Part shown: one piece after another, positions 34,414 through 44,935 of the stretch
Numbering within the stretch: position 1 is the first letter of the stretch
Layout of the letters: each line of letters starts with the position of its first letter
Source of the DNA: Bacillus xiapuensis
GTDB taxonomy: Bacteria > Bacillota > Bacilli > Bacillales > Domibacillaceae
DNA: 64,000 bases
Assembly: GCF_002797355.1 (NCBI RefSeq)
Contig: NZ_KZ454939.1
Coordinates: 1,955,828-2,019,827 of the forward strand
Direction of reading: 5' to 3'
Program-made: the position numbers and the translations under genes
The notes under the pieces: generated by a model
Seen by the model: only the letters and a program-made list of their open reading frames with translations
What the model was told of the DNA's origin: nothing
Database searches by the model: none

Positions 34414-36810
34414 TCATTCTAAAAAATCATAAGGCGAAATGTTTTCCATGCCGATCATCGGATCGATCGCCAGCATCGTCTCCTCTGTTAATTGCAGAGG
34501 CTGCTTGTGATTCGTTCCTTCTGTCGTTTTGGCAGAAAGCACCGCAAGCAGTTTTTCTTTCAGGGTAGTTTTTCTTATGAGGTCATCCGTGCGCTCAATC
34601 CCCATGCGAAACGCTTCTTCTTCCCCGCATAGAATCAAAAACTGCTTGCTCCGAGTAATGGCCGTATACAGCAAGTTGCGGCGTAGCATGCGATAATAGC
34701 TCTTCACGACCGGCAAAATCACAATGGGGAATTCGCTTCCTTGCGATTTATGAATGGAGCAGCAAAAGGCATGAGTGATCTGATTTAACTCCGACCTCGT
34801 ATAGGTCACTTCATTGCCGTCGTAAGAAACGATCAGCATATCTTGCTTTTCCGTGTTTTCTTTGGCATAAAAAACGGAAACCACTTCTCCAATGTCCCCA
34901 TTAAAAATATTCTGATCGGGCTGATTGATAAGCTGGAGGACTTTATCCCCTATTCGGTACTGCACATCTCCAAAGGCCAGCTGCTTTCTCGTTCCATCCG
35001 GGTTGGGATTGAAAATCTCCTGCAGCAGCTCATTGAGACGGTCAATTCCCGCTGGCCCTTTGTACATCGGCGCCAACACTTGAATATCCTTTGCGGTAAA
35101 ACCCTTTTTGATTGCGTTTTTCACGACCTGCTTCACAACATCCGGAATTTGCTGAGCGCGGCACGTCAAAAATGACCGATCCTTCTGTTGTTTAGCGATA
35201 TTGGCTGACAAACGGCCATTTTTTATTTCATGGGCCAATTCAATAATGGAGGAGCCTTCCTCTTGACGATAAATATCCTTCAGCTTAACGGCCGGAATCA
35301 CTTCTGAAGCTAAAAGATCCTTCAGTACTTGGCCCGGACCAACCGACGGCAGCTGATCTTCATCTCCAACCAAAACGACTTGAATATCGTCAGGCAGCGC
35401 TTTAAATAATTGGTGAGCAAGCCAAATATCCACCATGGACATTTCGTCAATAATCACCAGCCGTCCTTTGATTTCTCGAGCTTCCTCTTCATCAAATGAC
35501 TCCTGCCCGTTAAAGCCGAGCAGCCGGTGAATCGTCACAGCAGGAAGACCGGTTGATTCGGCCATGCGCTTAGCAGCCCGTCCAGTCGGCGCAGCCAGCT
35601 TAATCGGAAAAGGCTCCTCCTTATCATAGCTTCTCGGGTCGAGCGAACAGCCGTGAAGCTCAGCATATAATTCAACAATCCCCTTAATGACGGTTGTTTT
35701 CCCAGTTCCGGGCCCTCCCGTCAGCAGCATGAGCGGAGACATGAGCGCCGTTTGAATGGCTTCCTTTTGCGAAGGGGCATATTGCACGCCTGTTCGCTCC
35801 TCCAACTCTCCAAGCGCCAGCAAAAATTCCGACTCAGGAAATTGGCCTGCGTATTGAGTCTGCTTTAAGAGCCGCTCAATCTTCGTCACCAGCCCTTTTT
35901 CAGAGAAAAATAAAGACGGCAAATATACGCGCTGATCCTCCCCGATCACTTTTCCTTCCTCCTCCAAAGCGATCAGCTGATTGGCGATCGTTTCGAAGGA
36001 AACGGGCTCTTTTCCATTTTTCTCAAGAAGAGCTTTTACCGATTTTAATAACGGCTCAGCCTCCAGATAGCAGTGGCCTTCTTGCAAGCATTGCTGCTCA
36101 ATAGTGAAAAGAATGCCCGCTTTGATTCGGTCAGGATGTTCTCCTTGAATACCGACCTGAGCACCTAGTTCATCTGCGCGCCCAAAACCGATTCCTTCAA
36201 TATCCTCCACCAGCTTATATGGATTTTGTTGTATTATTTCAATGGCTTGCTGCTGGTATACTTGAAAGATTTTCATGGAAAGCTGCGGGCCGAAGCCGTA
36301 TTGATTTAAAGCGACCATGATCTGCTCAAGACCTTGATACTCGAACAGCGTCTCATATAGCTTTTGCGCTTTATCCGCAGATAAACGCGGAACCTCCTCA
36401 AGCACAGCAGGATTCTCTAAAATCTTGGGGATCGCCTGCTCGCCAAGCGTTTCTACAATTTGCTCAGCCGTCTTTTTTCCAATGCCTTTAAACAGCTCAC
36501 TGGATAAATAATTGATAATCCCCTGCTTCGTCTGCGGAATTTCCTTTTGCGCGTATTTGGCATGAAACTGGCGGCCAAATTTCGGATGATCGATAAATGC
36601 TCCGTAGAACACGTACGTTTCCTGTTCATGAATTTGCGGGAAATAGCCGGTAACAACCGCTTCCTTCTCCTCATACGCATCATTCGTTTCCATCACGCGA
36701 ATGCGTATAACTGAATAGAGATTGTCTTTGTTATGGAAGATTGTGACAAGATGGCGCCCTTTGATATATTTTTCCCCATCTTCGAACAGGTCCATGGAGT
36801 TTTGTTCCAC
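34414..36810 (-). CDS. recD2: ATP-dependent DNA helicase RecD2 (YrrC)
   Basis: 5'-3' SF1B helicase not linked to RecBC, involved in DNA damage tolerance and fork progression. The 798-aa product has an N-terminal OB-like extension, tandem helix-hairpin-helix motifs (FKGIGKKTAEQIVETL; IEGIGFGRADELG), Walker A GGPGTGKTTVI, Walker B LVIIDEMSM, and the UvrD C-terminal motif CCSIHKSQGSEFP. The likely start is the GTG at 36810 with AAGGGG 8 bases upstream, three codons into the longest frame. It is 20 bases after yrrB. Confidence 0.95.
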   Translation of the reverse strand: MEQNSMDLFEDGEKYIKGRHLVTIFHNKDNLYSVIRIRVMETNDAYEEKEAVVTGYFPQIHEQETYVFYGAFIDHPKFGRQFHAKYAQKEIPQTKQGIINYLSSELFKGIGKKTAEQIVETLGEQAIPKILENPAVLEEVPRLSADKAQKLYETLFEYQGLEQIMVALNQYGFGPQLSMKIFQVYQQQAIEIIQQNPYKLVEDIEGIGFGRADELGAQVGIQGEHPDRIKAGILFTIEQQCLQEGHCYLEAEPLLKSVKALLEKNGKEPVSFETIANQLIALEEEGKVIGEDQRVYLPSLFFSEKGLVTKIERLLKQTQYAGQFPESEFLLALGELEERTGVQYAPSQKEAIQTALMSPLMLLTGGPGTGKTTVIKGIVELYAELHGCSLDPRSYDKEEPFPIKLAAPTGRAAKRMAESTGLPAVTIHRLLGFNGQESFDEEEAREIKGRLVIIDEMSMVDIWLAHQLFKALPDDIQVVLVGDEDQLPSVGPGQVLKDLLASEVIPAVKLKDIYRQEEGSSIIELAHEIKNGRLSANIAKQQKDRSFLTCRAQQIPDVVKQVVKNAIKKGFTAKDIQVLAPMYKGPAGIDRLNELLQEIFNPNPDGTRKQLAFGDVQYRIGDKVLQLINQPDQNIFNGDIGEVVSVFYAKENTEKQDMLIVSYDGNEVTYTRSELNQITHAFCCSIHKSQGSEFPIVILPVVKSYYRMLRRNLLYTAITRSKQFLILCGEEEAFRMGIERTDDLIRKTTLKEKLLAVLSAKTTEGTNHKQPLQLTEETMLAIDPMIGMENISPYDFLE

Positions 36811-36830
36811 ACGTGCCACCCCTTCACTTT

Positions 36831-37496
36831 TCAGCTTTCTTCTGTTGCTTTTTCAATCATTTTCTTGCCATAGCCAGCTAGCGCATGGTCCGGCTGCACG
36901 TCTAATGCACGGTTGAACATCTCGATCGCCTTCTTTGCATCGTTTACGTGTCCGGCATAAGCCACACCTAAATTATAATACGCATCAGCGTGCTCCGGTT
37001 CTGCCTTAACCACCTGTTCCAGCTGTTTAATCGCTTCGTCATATACCTTTGCTTTCGCTAAGGCAAGTCCAAACTGAAAGCGTGCCTCCACATCTTCTTC
37101 GTTCAATTCAACCGCCCGCTGCAAATAGGGCAAAGCAAATGTCGCTTGATCAAGCTGCATGAAAGTTAAGCCCAGCATAAAAAAGGCGTCGCTTTCCTGC
37201 AGCCCCTTCTGCACGGCTTGCTCAAATTGCTTGCAGGCTTCTTCCAAATGATTCTGCTCATATAAAAAGGTGCCAAAGGCGTAATAAGCCGCGCCGGCAT
37301 CTGGATCCACCTCAATTGCTTTGCGGTAAAATGCCTCCGCGCGTTGCAGTTCACCAACGGCTGAAAGCACATGGCCGAAGTTGATATACGCCGTCGGATC
37401 TTCAGGCGCTTCTTCAATTCTCTCTGTAAATAACTTAAGAGCCTCTTCCACTTTCCCTTGCTGAAGATACTCAATTCCTTGTAAATTCTTATCCAT
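36831..37496 (-). CDS. yrrB: TPR-repeat protein YrrB
   Basis: A 221-aa all-helical protein made of about six tetratricopeptide repeats; the recurring pattern (A.Y..LG..Y....A...F..A) is visible throughout, for example YYNLGVAYAGHVNDAKKAIE. It matches YrrB in length and position between mnmA and recD2. It probably mediates protein-protein contacts; the partner is not known. A terminator separates it from mnmA. Confidence 0.9.
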   Translation of the reverse strand: MDKNLQGIEYLQQGKVEEALKLFTERIEEAPEDPTAYINFGHVLSAVGELQRAEAFYRKAIEVDPDAGAAYYAFGTFLYEQNHLEEACKQFEQAVQKGLQESDAFFMLGLTFMQLDQATFALPYLQRAVELNEEDVEARFQFGLALAKAKVYDEAIKQLEQVVKAEPEHADAYYNLGVAYAGHVNDAKKAIEMFNRALDVQPDHALAGYGKKMIEKATEES

Positions 37497-37539
37497 ACTC
37501 CACCTCTACACGCTTTAATAAAAAAATTATATCATACAG

Positions 37540-37581
37540 AAAAAGCCTTAAAAGCAACGAAGTGCTTTTTAAGGCTTTTTC
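37540..37581. terminator. Terminator between mnmA and yrrB
   Basis: AAAAAGCCTTAAAAGCA / TGCTTTTTAAGGCTTTTT, a stem of about 17 bp with a 6-base loop. It ends the cymR-iscS-mnmA transcript, so yrrB-recD2 must use its own promoter. Confidence 0.9.
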
Positions 37582-37587
37582 TTGCGG

Positions 37588-38703
<1,116 letters not shown>

Positions 38704-38739
38704 TCATTCCACTCTCTTTCCAAAAATCAGGAAATCCGC

Positions 38740-39885
38740 CTAGCTCCGCGTTAAACGGGCAGTAATTTGCGCGAGGGCTCTTCCTGCTTGATCAATTTGT
38801 GCCTCCGTTGTCGTAAAGCCAAAGCTGAAACGGATCGAATTGCGCAGACGATCGGAATCCTTGCCGAACATGGCGACAAGCACATGGGAGGGCTCAATAG
38901 ATCCCGCAGTGCAGGCCGATCCGCTTGAAGCAGCAATCCCTTCCAGGTCTAAGTTTACGAGCATAGCCTCTACATCCGTTCCAGTGAAGCTTAAGTTTAT
39001 CACGTGGGGAAGCGCTTGTTCAAGCGATCCGTTCAGCTGAAAGTCCACTTCGTGCGCCGTTAATCTATCGATGAGCTGCTTTTTAAAACCGATGTACTTC
39101 TTTGCTTTTTCTCTGCGTGCTTGACCTGCTAACTCGACAGCTTTGGCAAAACCAGCGATCGCAGGAACATTTTCTGTTCCAGCGCGCCGCTTTCTTTCCT
39201 GTTCCCCGCCGAAAATCCCTGGGGACAGCGGGAGGCCTTCTCTGGCATATAAAAAGCCAATCCCTTTTGGGCCGTTTATTTTATGACCAGAGGCGGACAA
39301 TAAATCAATATGCTCCCTCTTCACATCGATGTCCAACAATCCGTAAGCCTGTACGGCATCCGTGTGGAAGGAAGCCTGGTGATCCTTAAGCACTTCACCA
39401 ATCTCGGAAATCGGCTGAATCGTCCCCACCTCGTTGTTCCCATACATCACGGAAACGAGAATGGTATCCTCTCTTAACGCGGCCTGTACAGCATCCGGCT
39501 GTACCAATCCCATTTCATCCACCGGCAAGTACGTCACGTCAAATCCTTCTTTTTCCAGCTGCTCACATGTATGAAGTACAGCATGATGCTCGATCGCTGT
39601 TGTAATAATATGGCGGCCCTTGTCCTTCATGGCCCGGACAGTACCGATGATCGCAAGGTTATCCGCTTCCGTTCCGCCGCTTGTGAAAATGATTTCGTTA
39701 AAGTCCGCTCCTACACTGGCGGCAATTGCTGTTCTTGCCGTATCGACGACATGCCGGGCAGCTCTGCCGAATGAGTGAATGCTTGACGGGTTGCCAAACA
39801 CTTCTGCCATCTGAGCAGCCATCACATCCATCACTTCGGGATGAACAGGCGACGTTGCCGCATGGTCTAAATAAATTCGTTCCAA
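38740..39885 (-). CDS. iscS: Cysteine desulfurase (IscS/YrvO type)
   Basis: PLP enzyme that takes sulfur from cysteine as a persulfide. The PLP Lys lies in SASGHKINGPKG; the active-site Cys is in SSGSACTAGS. The N-terminus MERIYLDHAATSP is canonical from the TTG at 39885, which has AAGGAG 8 bases upstream; the GTG three codons earlier overlaps that ribosome site. Length 381 aa. It lies between cymR and mnmA, where it supplies sulfur for tRNA thiolation. Confidence 0.95.
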   Translation of the reverse strand: MERIYLDHAATSPVHPEVMDVMAAQMAEVFGNPSSIHSFGRAARHVVDTARTAIAASVGADFNEIIFTSGGTEADNLAIIGTVRAMKDKGRHIITTAIEHHAVLHTCEQLEKEGFDVTYLPVDEMGLVQPDAVQAALREDTILVSVMYGNNEVGTIQPISEIGEVLKDHQASFHTDAVQAYGLLDIDVKREHIDLLSASGHKINGPKGIGFLYAREGLPLSPGIFGGEQERKRRAGTENVPAIAGFAKAVELAGQARREKAKKYIGFKKQLIDRLTAHEVDFQLNGSLEQALPHVINLSFTGTDVEAMLVNLDLEGIAASSGSACTAGSIEPSHVLVAMFGKDSDRLRNSIRFSFGFTTTEAQIDQAGRALAQITARLTRS

Positions 39886-39897
39886 TTTTGTCACTCC

Positions 39898-40317
39898 TTA
39901 TATGTAAAACATATAACCATCTGATTCGCCATGGTCGGTATGTTTAGCTAAATCATCCAGTGTTGTATTTTCTAAAACATCTTTAATAGCATCGCTAATG
40001 CGTATCCACAGTTCGCGTTTAGCCGGCTCTTCATCTTCAATTCCCTCGACAAGGCTAATCGGCCCTTCCAATACGCGCATAATATCTCCCGCCGTAATGT
40101 CTTTCGGATCTCTTCCCAGCACATAACCGCCGTAAGCCCCGCGGATGCTGCGTACCAGCCCTGAATTGCGCAAAGGAGCAATCAGCTGTTCCAAATAATG
40201 CTCAGATAAGTTATGCACCCCAGCGATCACCCGCAATGAGGTGGGCCCTTCCCCATGCCTCTTTGCCAGTTCAATCATGATTGTTAATCCATATCTTCCT
40301 TTAGTTGAAATCCTCAT
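39898..40317 (-). CDS. cymR: Rrf2-family regulator CymR
   Basis: Global repressor of cysteine metabolism, which binds DNA together with CysK when cysteine is ample. The 139-aa product has the Rrf2 winged helix (MRISTKGRYGLTIMIELAKR; LSEHYLEQLIAPLRNSGLV) but no cysteine at all, so it cannot bind an Fe-S cluster like IscR; this supports CymR. GAGGTG precedes the ATG. It heads the cymR-iscS-mnmA operon. Confidence 0.93.
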   Translation of the reverse strand: MRISTKGRYGLTIMIELAKRHGEGPTSLRVIAGVHNLSEHYLEQLIAPLRNSGLVRSIRGAYGGYVLGRDPKDITAGDIMRVLEGPISLVEGIEDEEPAKRELWIRISDAIKDVLENTTLDDLAKHTDHGESDGYMFYI

Positions 40318-40826
40318 TTATTTACACCTCTGTTATGTTCTTCTTTCCTATGGTTTCCTCTATTGATTAGTATATATGAAATCCGTTCATATTGTGGCAA
40401 TGAAATACTGGCAATCTTGCCGACCGCCCAGGCGATATCCGGAGCAGCCAGACCCATTCCGCTCCTTACATAGGCGGCCTGCCGCGCAGATCCGCCCTAA
40501 GATACGCGCGAACAAACCGGCGGCAAGGTTCAACACATCTGCTTAAACAGACCGAATCCCAAGCGTCAACCCCCATTGCTCTTAAAGATGAGCATGATAA
40601 CACTAAGAGACATAGCGAACAAGCCAATCCTAAAAAATTATCAGCCTCACCATCGGAATCCCCTGCTTTTTCCTCTACATGATCCCATTCTTTATTACTT
40701 CGACTTTAACAGTCGTCAGCCTTCGCTATTATAGCATAGAACCCTGATCAAAAAACATGATCGCTTCCTTTTAGATATGATAAAGTGAAGGAAACACCCG
40801 ATTGAAAGAAATGAGGAATGACAAAG
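40318..40826. other. 509-base gap between cymR and rarA
   Basis: The two genes are divergent, so promoters for both must lie here. The central part (40416-40527) is GC-rich, with many CCG/CGG runs and outer arms CTTGCCG / CGGCAAG. I find no convincing ORF, tRNA or repeat match. It might encode a small RNA. Confidence 0.35.
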
Positions 40827-42092
40827 ATGAAACCACTGGCCTTTCGTATGCGCCCGCGCACCATTGAAGAAATTATTGGACAGAGTCACCTGGTCGGTGA
40901 AGGGAAAATCATCCGCCGAATGGTGGCAGCTAAGCAACTGTCTTCTATGATCTTGTATGGTCCCCCCGGCATTGGAAAAACCTCCATTGCCAGTGCTATC
41001 GCCGGCAGCACACAATACGCTTTTCGTACATTAAACGCTGTCACTAGCAATAAAAAGGACATGGAAATTGTGGCGGCAGAAGCCAAAATGTCTGGAAAGG
41101 TGATTTTATTGCTTGATGAGGTCCATAGACTTGATAAAGCAAAGCAAGATTTTTTGCTGCCATTTTTAGAAAACGGGATGATTACATTGATCGGCGCAAC
41201 GACAAGCAACCCTTATCACGCCATTAATCCGGCGATTCGCAGTCGCTGCCAAATTTTCGAATTGCATCCGCTTACAGCAGAACAGATTAAAGAAACGCTG
41301 CAGCGGGCATTACATGATCAAGAGCGAGGGCTTGGCAAATACAGAGTGATCATGGATGAAAAAGCGCTCAATCATTTGGCGCAGGCGAGCGGCGGCGATG
41401 TCCGCAGCTCATTAAATGCGCTTGAACTGGCCGTCTTATCCACTCCGCCAAATGAAGAGGGGGATATTCTAATCAGCCGTGAAATAGCAGAAGAATGTCT
41501 GCAAAAGAAGAGCTTTTCCCACGATAAAGACGGCGATGCCCATTATGATGTATTAAGCGCTTTTCAAAAATCCATCCGGGGAAGCGATGCCAACGCGGCG
41601 CTTCATTATTTAGCAAGACTAATCGAAGCCGGCGACTTGCCCAGCATTTCAAGAAGACTGCTTGTTATTGCCTACGAGGATGTTGGACTTGCCAGCCCGC
41701 AAGCCGGACAGCGGACACTTGCCGCCATTCAAACAGCGGAAAAAATCGGCTTTCCGGAAGCCCGGATTCCGCTGGCGGCAGCTGTGATTGAACTATGTTT
41801 ATCCCCCAAATCCAATTCCGCCATCCAGGCCATCGATGCCGCGCTCGCTGATATCCGTGCCGGCAAGAGCGGCGATGTGCCGGACCATTTAAAGGATGCC
41901 CACTACAAAGGGGCAAAAGAGCTGGGACGAGGAGTATCTTATCAGTATCCGCATGATTTTGATAACGGCTGGGTTAAGCAGCAGTACCTTCCTAACGCTT
42001 TAAAGTACAAACGCTATTATGAGCCGAAGAATACAGGCAAGTTTGAACAAAGCCTTTCAACCATCTATGAAAAAATCGAGAAAAGCAAATAA
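40827..42092 (+). CDS. rarA: Replication-associated recombination ATPase RarA (YrvN)
   Basis: AAA+ ATPase of the MgsA/RarA/Wrnip1 family that acts at stalled replication forks. Walker A is YGPPGIGKTS, Walker B LLLDEVHRLD, sensor 1 LIGATTSNPY, and the arginine finger region is IRSRCQIFEL; the C-terminal tetramerisation part (SFSHDKDGDAHYDVLSAF) is present. I start at the ATG at 40827 (421 aa; MKPLAFRMRP), with GAGGA 9 bases upstream, three codons into the longest frame. Confidence 0.96.
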   Translation: MKPLAFRMRPRTIEEIIGQSHLVGEGKIIRRMVAAKQLSSMILYGPPGIGKTSIASAIAGSTQYAFRTLNAVTSNKKDMEIVAAEAKMSGKVILLLDEVHRLDKAKQDFLLPFLENGMITLIGATTSNPYHAINPAIRSRCQIFELHPLTAEQIKETLQRALHDQERGLGKYRVIMDEKALNHLAQASGGDVRSSLNALELAVLSTPPNEEGDILISREIAEECLQKKSFSHDKDGDAHYDVLSAFQKSIRGSDANAALHYLARLIEAGDLPSISRRLLVIAYEDVGLASPQAGQRTLAAIQTAEKIGFPEARIPLAAAVIELCLSPKSNSAIQAIDAALADIRAGKSGDVPDHLKDAHYKGAKELGRGVSYQYPHDFDNGWVKQQYLPNALKYKRYYEPKNTGKFEQSLSTIYEKIEKSK

Positions 42093-42530
42093 GAGACGGA
42101 AGGTGCGGCGGAGGGCCTACCGGGCTGGAAGGATACAAAGTTCGGTCAATAAAAGCAGAACCTTCTCCGTCATCTTCCCCCTTCTCCTCCCCTTCCTAAG
42201 AAGTTTCTAGCCGCCATTTTAGACTTAAAGAAGAGGGGCTGATCTTTTCTTGTCTGCAGCCCGTGCAAAAACCTGCATCCCCAGCCAACTTATGTTACAA
42301 TTTGGATAAAATGGGCGCCTGTGCATCAGCCTCCTCCTGAAGCGAGCGAGGATGGCGGGGCTGTAACGCCACGGTCTATTCTTTCTTCATTTAGCATCCG
42401 GCAAGAAGCTAATCAATAGAATACAAGAATCAGCTAAACCGCCTTCTCATCCATCTATAGACGGTGTATTTGCGATATGTTCTTCTGAACAGGAACAAGA
42501 CAACTCAAAAAAGAAAGGAAGATTTCTATT
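42093..42530. other. 438-base gap between rarA and the YcdB-like gene
   Basis: Just after rarA an imperfect inverted repeat is visible (GACGGA-AGG at 42095, CCTTCTCCGTC at 42161), possibly a weak end of transcript. The remaining 350 bases contain no ORF with a ribosome site. The YcdB-like gene has its ribosome site GAAAGGAAG at the right end. Nothing else is recognised. Confidence 0.35.
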
Positions 42531-43931
42531 TTGAAAGATCAATTAAAACAGAAAGCAGAGCGAATCGGTCATGTTCCTTCCAGCTATGAACTTGAGATAG
42601 AAGATTATCAGGAAGAACGGGCGCTGTTTTTTTGGAAAAGCCCTCTGAGCGAAGAAGAGGGAATCTGGGTCGAATTAAATGAGAAAGGGCAATTGATCGA
42701 TTTGACTAAATATACAGCTCTTCATTCGGCTGAAGATCCGCTGCCAATTGAGAGGCTGAAAACGCTCGCTCTTGAATATGTCACCAGCCATTATCCAAAT
42801 GCACTCGAACAATTTACTTTCGAGGACATCCACAATCAGGAGGATGACCTTCTGCAGATCACTTACAAGCAACTGGAGCTGGGAAAATACCTTCCTCACA
42901 CCGGCTTTTCCATTGCCATCACGAAAAGCGGAGAAATCATCCGCTTTCTTTATGACGGATTGGCAGACAAGATCGTTTATCCTGAAAGAGTGATCGCAGC
43001 CCATGAAGCAAGAGCCATATTATTGCGGCATTTGCAGATGAATTTAAAAATAGCGGTGCTCAGCCGCGAATTATATGAAAACGGTGATGATTTGCCCCAT
43101 CTTGTGTATGAACCAGGCTATCATCTTTATCAGCTGCGCGCGGATGGGATCACCGCTAAGCCTGAGCCAGAATGCGAAGAGACCGCTGGTGAGCTGCTTC
43201 CGCTTCTGAAGCCAGCCCCTTCCATGAAAAAGACCGAGGAATTTATCGGCCTGGACCGCTCCATGTTCAAGCCGGTTCGAAAGCGGGATTTGGGAGAGAC
43301 CATCGGTACTGTCTATCAGGCGGAGGGGGCGGAAGCAGAGATGGGAGACCGCAGTTTGGACTGCTTTTTACGGCAGAGAAACGACCATACCCTCAAGCTA
43401 AAGACCGATAAAAACAGCGGTCAGCTAAAAGGAATGTTCTCTTTTCTTGAGCGCGAAGGGAACCTGCAATTAAGCATTCCAGAATGTGAAGAGATCGCTC
43501 TGCAGTTTTTATATCATCTTTATCCGGAGGCGGATCAATGTTTCCGGATGCAAGCGGAGAAGGTTGAAAATGATAAGAGAGTTGGTTTTCATTTTGTTCT
43601 GCAGCACGAAGGCATATATGTAGACGCCGGTCATACACATATTTGTGTAAACCGCTCAACCGGACTGATTGATCACTATCTTGGACCGGATATTGATCCG
43701 CAACAGATCCGCACTATTCCAACCGAGCCTGGAATTTCAGCACAGACAGCAAAGGAACGTTTCATCCGCTTAGCAGATGTCAAGCTGATGTGGCAAAAAG
43801 AATATCCTGAAGATGCTCGGGAATTCTATCAGCTCGTGTATTGCTTGGATTTTCCATCTCTTAGCGGAAATGCGGTGTTTATCGAAGCCGAAAAGGGAGA
43901 AGTCATCATTTCCAAAAAGCTATGCAGATAA
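42531..43931 (+). CDS. YcdB/YcdC-like (PepSY-type repeat) protein
   Basis: The 466-aa product appears to consist of repeated alpha-beta modules with the pattern ...E..A..FL...YPE.... followed by a beta-rich stretch that includes H.G.(Y/I)VD.., as in the YcdB/YcdC (DUF4901) proteins of Bacillus, related to PepSY domains. I see no signal peptide or transmembrane helix, unlike the secreted members of the family. The TTG at 42531 has AAAGGAAG 9 bases upstream. It stands alone between two terminator-like hairpins. The function is unknown. Confidence 0.55.
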   Translation: MKDQLKQKAERIGHVPSSYELEIEDYQEERALFFWKSPLSEEEGIWVELNEKGQLIDLTKYTALHSAEDPLPIERLKTLALEYVTSHYPNALEQFTFEDIHNQEDDLLQITYKQLELGKYLPHTGFSIAITKSGEIIRFLYDGLADKIVYPERVIAAHEARAILLRHLQMNLKIAVLSRELYENGDDLPHLVYEPGYHLYQLRADGITAKPEPECEETAGELLPLLKPAPSMKKTEEFIGLDRSMFKPVRKRDLGETIGTVYQAEGAEAEMGDRSLDCFLRQRNDHTLKLKTDKNSGQLKGMFSFLEREGNLQLSIPECEEIALQFLYHLYPEADQCFRMQAEKVENDKRVGFHFVLQHEGIYVDAGHTHICVNRSTGLIDHYLGPDIDPQQIRTIPTEPGISAQTAKERFIRLADVKLMWQKEYPEDAREFYQLVYCLDFPSLSGNAVFIEAEKGEVIISKKLCR

Positions 43932-43936
43932 TGACA

Positions 43937-43980
43937 GAGCTGCCCCGAAAGTCAGGTTGTCACGACTTTCGGGGCAGCTC
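43937..43980. terminator. Bidirectional terminator
   Basis: A perfect 17-bp stem (GAGCTGCCCCGAAAGTC / GACTTTCGGGGCAGCTC) with a 10-base loop, between the convergent YcdB-like gene and the ABC-transporter operon. Confidence 0.85.
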
Positions 43981-43987
43981 TTAAAGA

Positions 43988-44935
43988 TTAAGCAGCGACA
44001 TCTCTCTTGGAGAAGATAGTGAACGCCAGCACATGAAAAATAATAAAGTAAACAGCTAATACTGTAAGTGAAAATCCAAGCGTCATGCCATCAACTAGGA
44101 CCCTGCCGGTTTCAAACTGCAATAAGTCGGTGTTGGCAAATAATGAGTATTTTGCCCAATCATACTTCATGGCAATCAACCCTGTTACACTAGGACCCAT
44201 GAATAACAGGAACATGGCAATCCCAATGGCTAATGAGCTGCTGCGGAAGGCTGCTGAAATCATAAAGGCCATCGTAGCCATCATAAAGACACTAATGGAT
44301 TGCAATAAATACAATTTGGCCAAGTGAAGAACGAGACTTTGTTCAACCACCTTACCGCCTTCATAAGCAAGATGAACGGATTGTCCGGAAGTACCAAACA
44401 AGATCGCTCCGATTAAAGATGAAAGCAAGAACAGAACAGCCATCATAAACAATCCGAATAAGACGACTCCTAAATATTTGGAAAGAAGAATTTTCGGACG
44501 GCTGATCGGACGAATGAGCAGCAGTTTAATCGTTCCCCACGTGTATTCGCTGGCCACACTTCCAGCCGCGATAATAATCATAAACAAACCGACAAAGTTA
44601 AGAAGCTGAGCATTATCTTCTATGAATGTCCACATCGTCGTCTTCACATCGGCTGGCACATCATTTTGTAAACGATATTCATTCACCTTAATTTGACCTT
44701 TAATATATTCTTTTTGATCCTTCGTCATATATGAATCTTCTTTCAATTGCTTCTGATAGCCAGCAATCTCCGCTTTCACTACTTGCTCCCAGTTTGCCTG
44801 CTCTTGCTGCTTGCTGTCACTATACTTTGTTAAGCCAGCAATACCGGCAACCATCAGTACCAGCAGCCCAATCATGACATATGTGCCCGGCCGCTTAAAT
44901 ATTTTGATCCATTCGTTTTTTATCAATCGAAACAT
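43988..44935 (-). CDS. ABC-2 type transporter permease
   Basis: A 315-aa membrane protein starting with an amphipathic stretch (MFRLIKNEWIKIFKRPGTYV) and a first helix at about 20-37, then a long soluble loop (about 40-105) and five more helices, the typical ABC-2 permease topology. It is the last gene of a five-gene operon and starts one base after the ATPase gene ends (shared base), so it is the membrane partner of the upstream ATPase. The substrate cannot be inferred. Confidence 0.85.
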   Translation of the reverse strand: MFRLIKNEWIKIFKRPGTYVMIGLLVLMVAGIAGLTKYSDSKQQEQANWEQVVKAEIAGYQKQLKEDSYMTKDQKEYIKGQIKVNEYRLQNDVPADVKTTMWTFIEDNAQLLNFVGLFMIIIAAGSVASEYTWGTIKLLLIRPISRPKILLSKYLGVVLFGLFMMAVLFLLSSLIGAILFGTSGQSVHLAYEGGKVVEQSLVLHLAKLYLLQSISVFMMATMAFMISAAFRSSSLAIGIAMFLLFMGPSVTGLIAMKYDWAKYSLFANTDLLQFETGRVLVDGMTLGFSLTVLAVYFIIFHVLAFTIFSKRDVAA

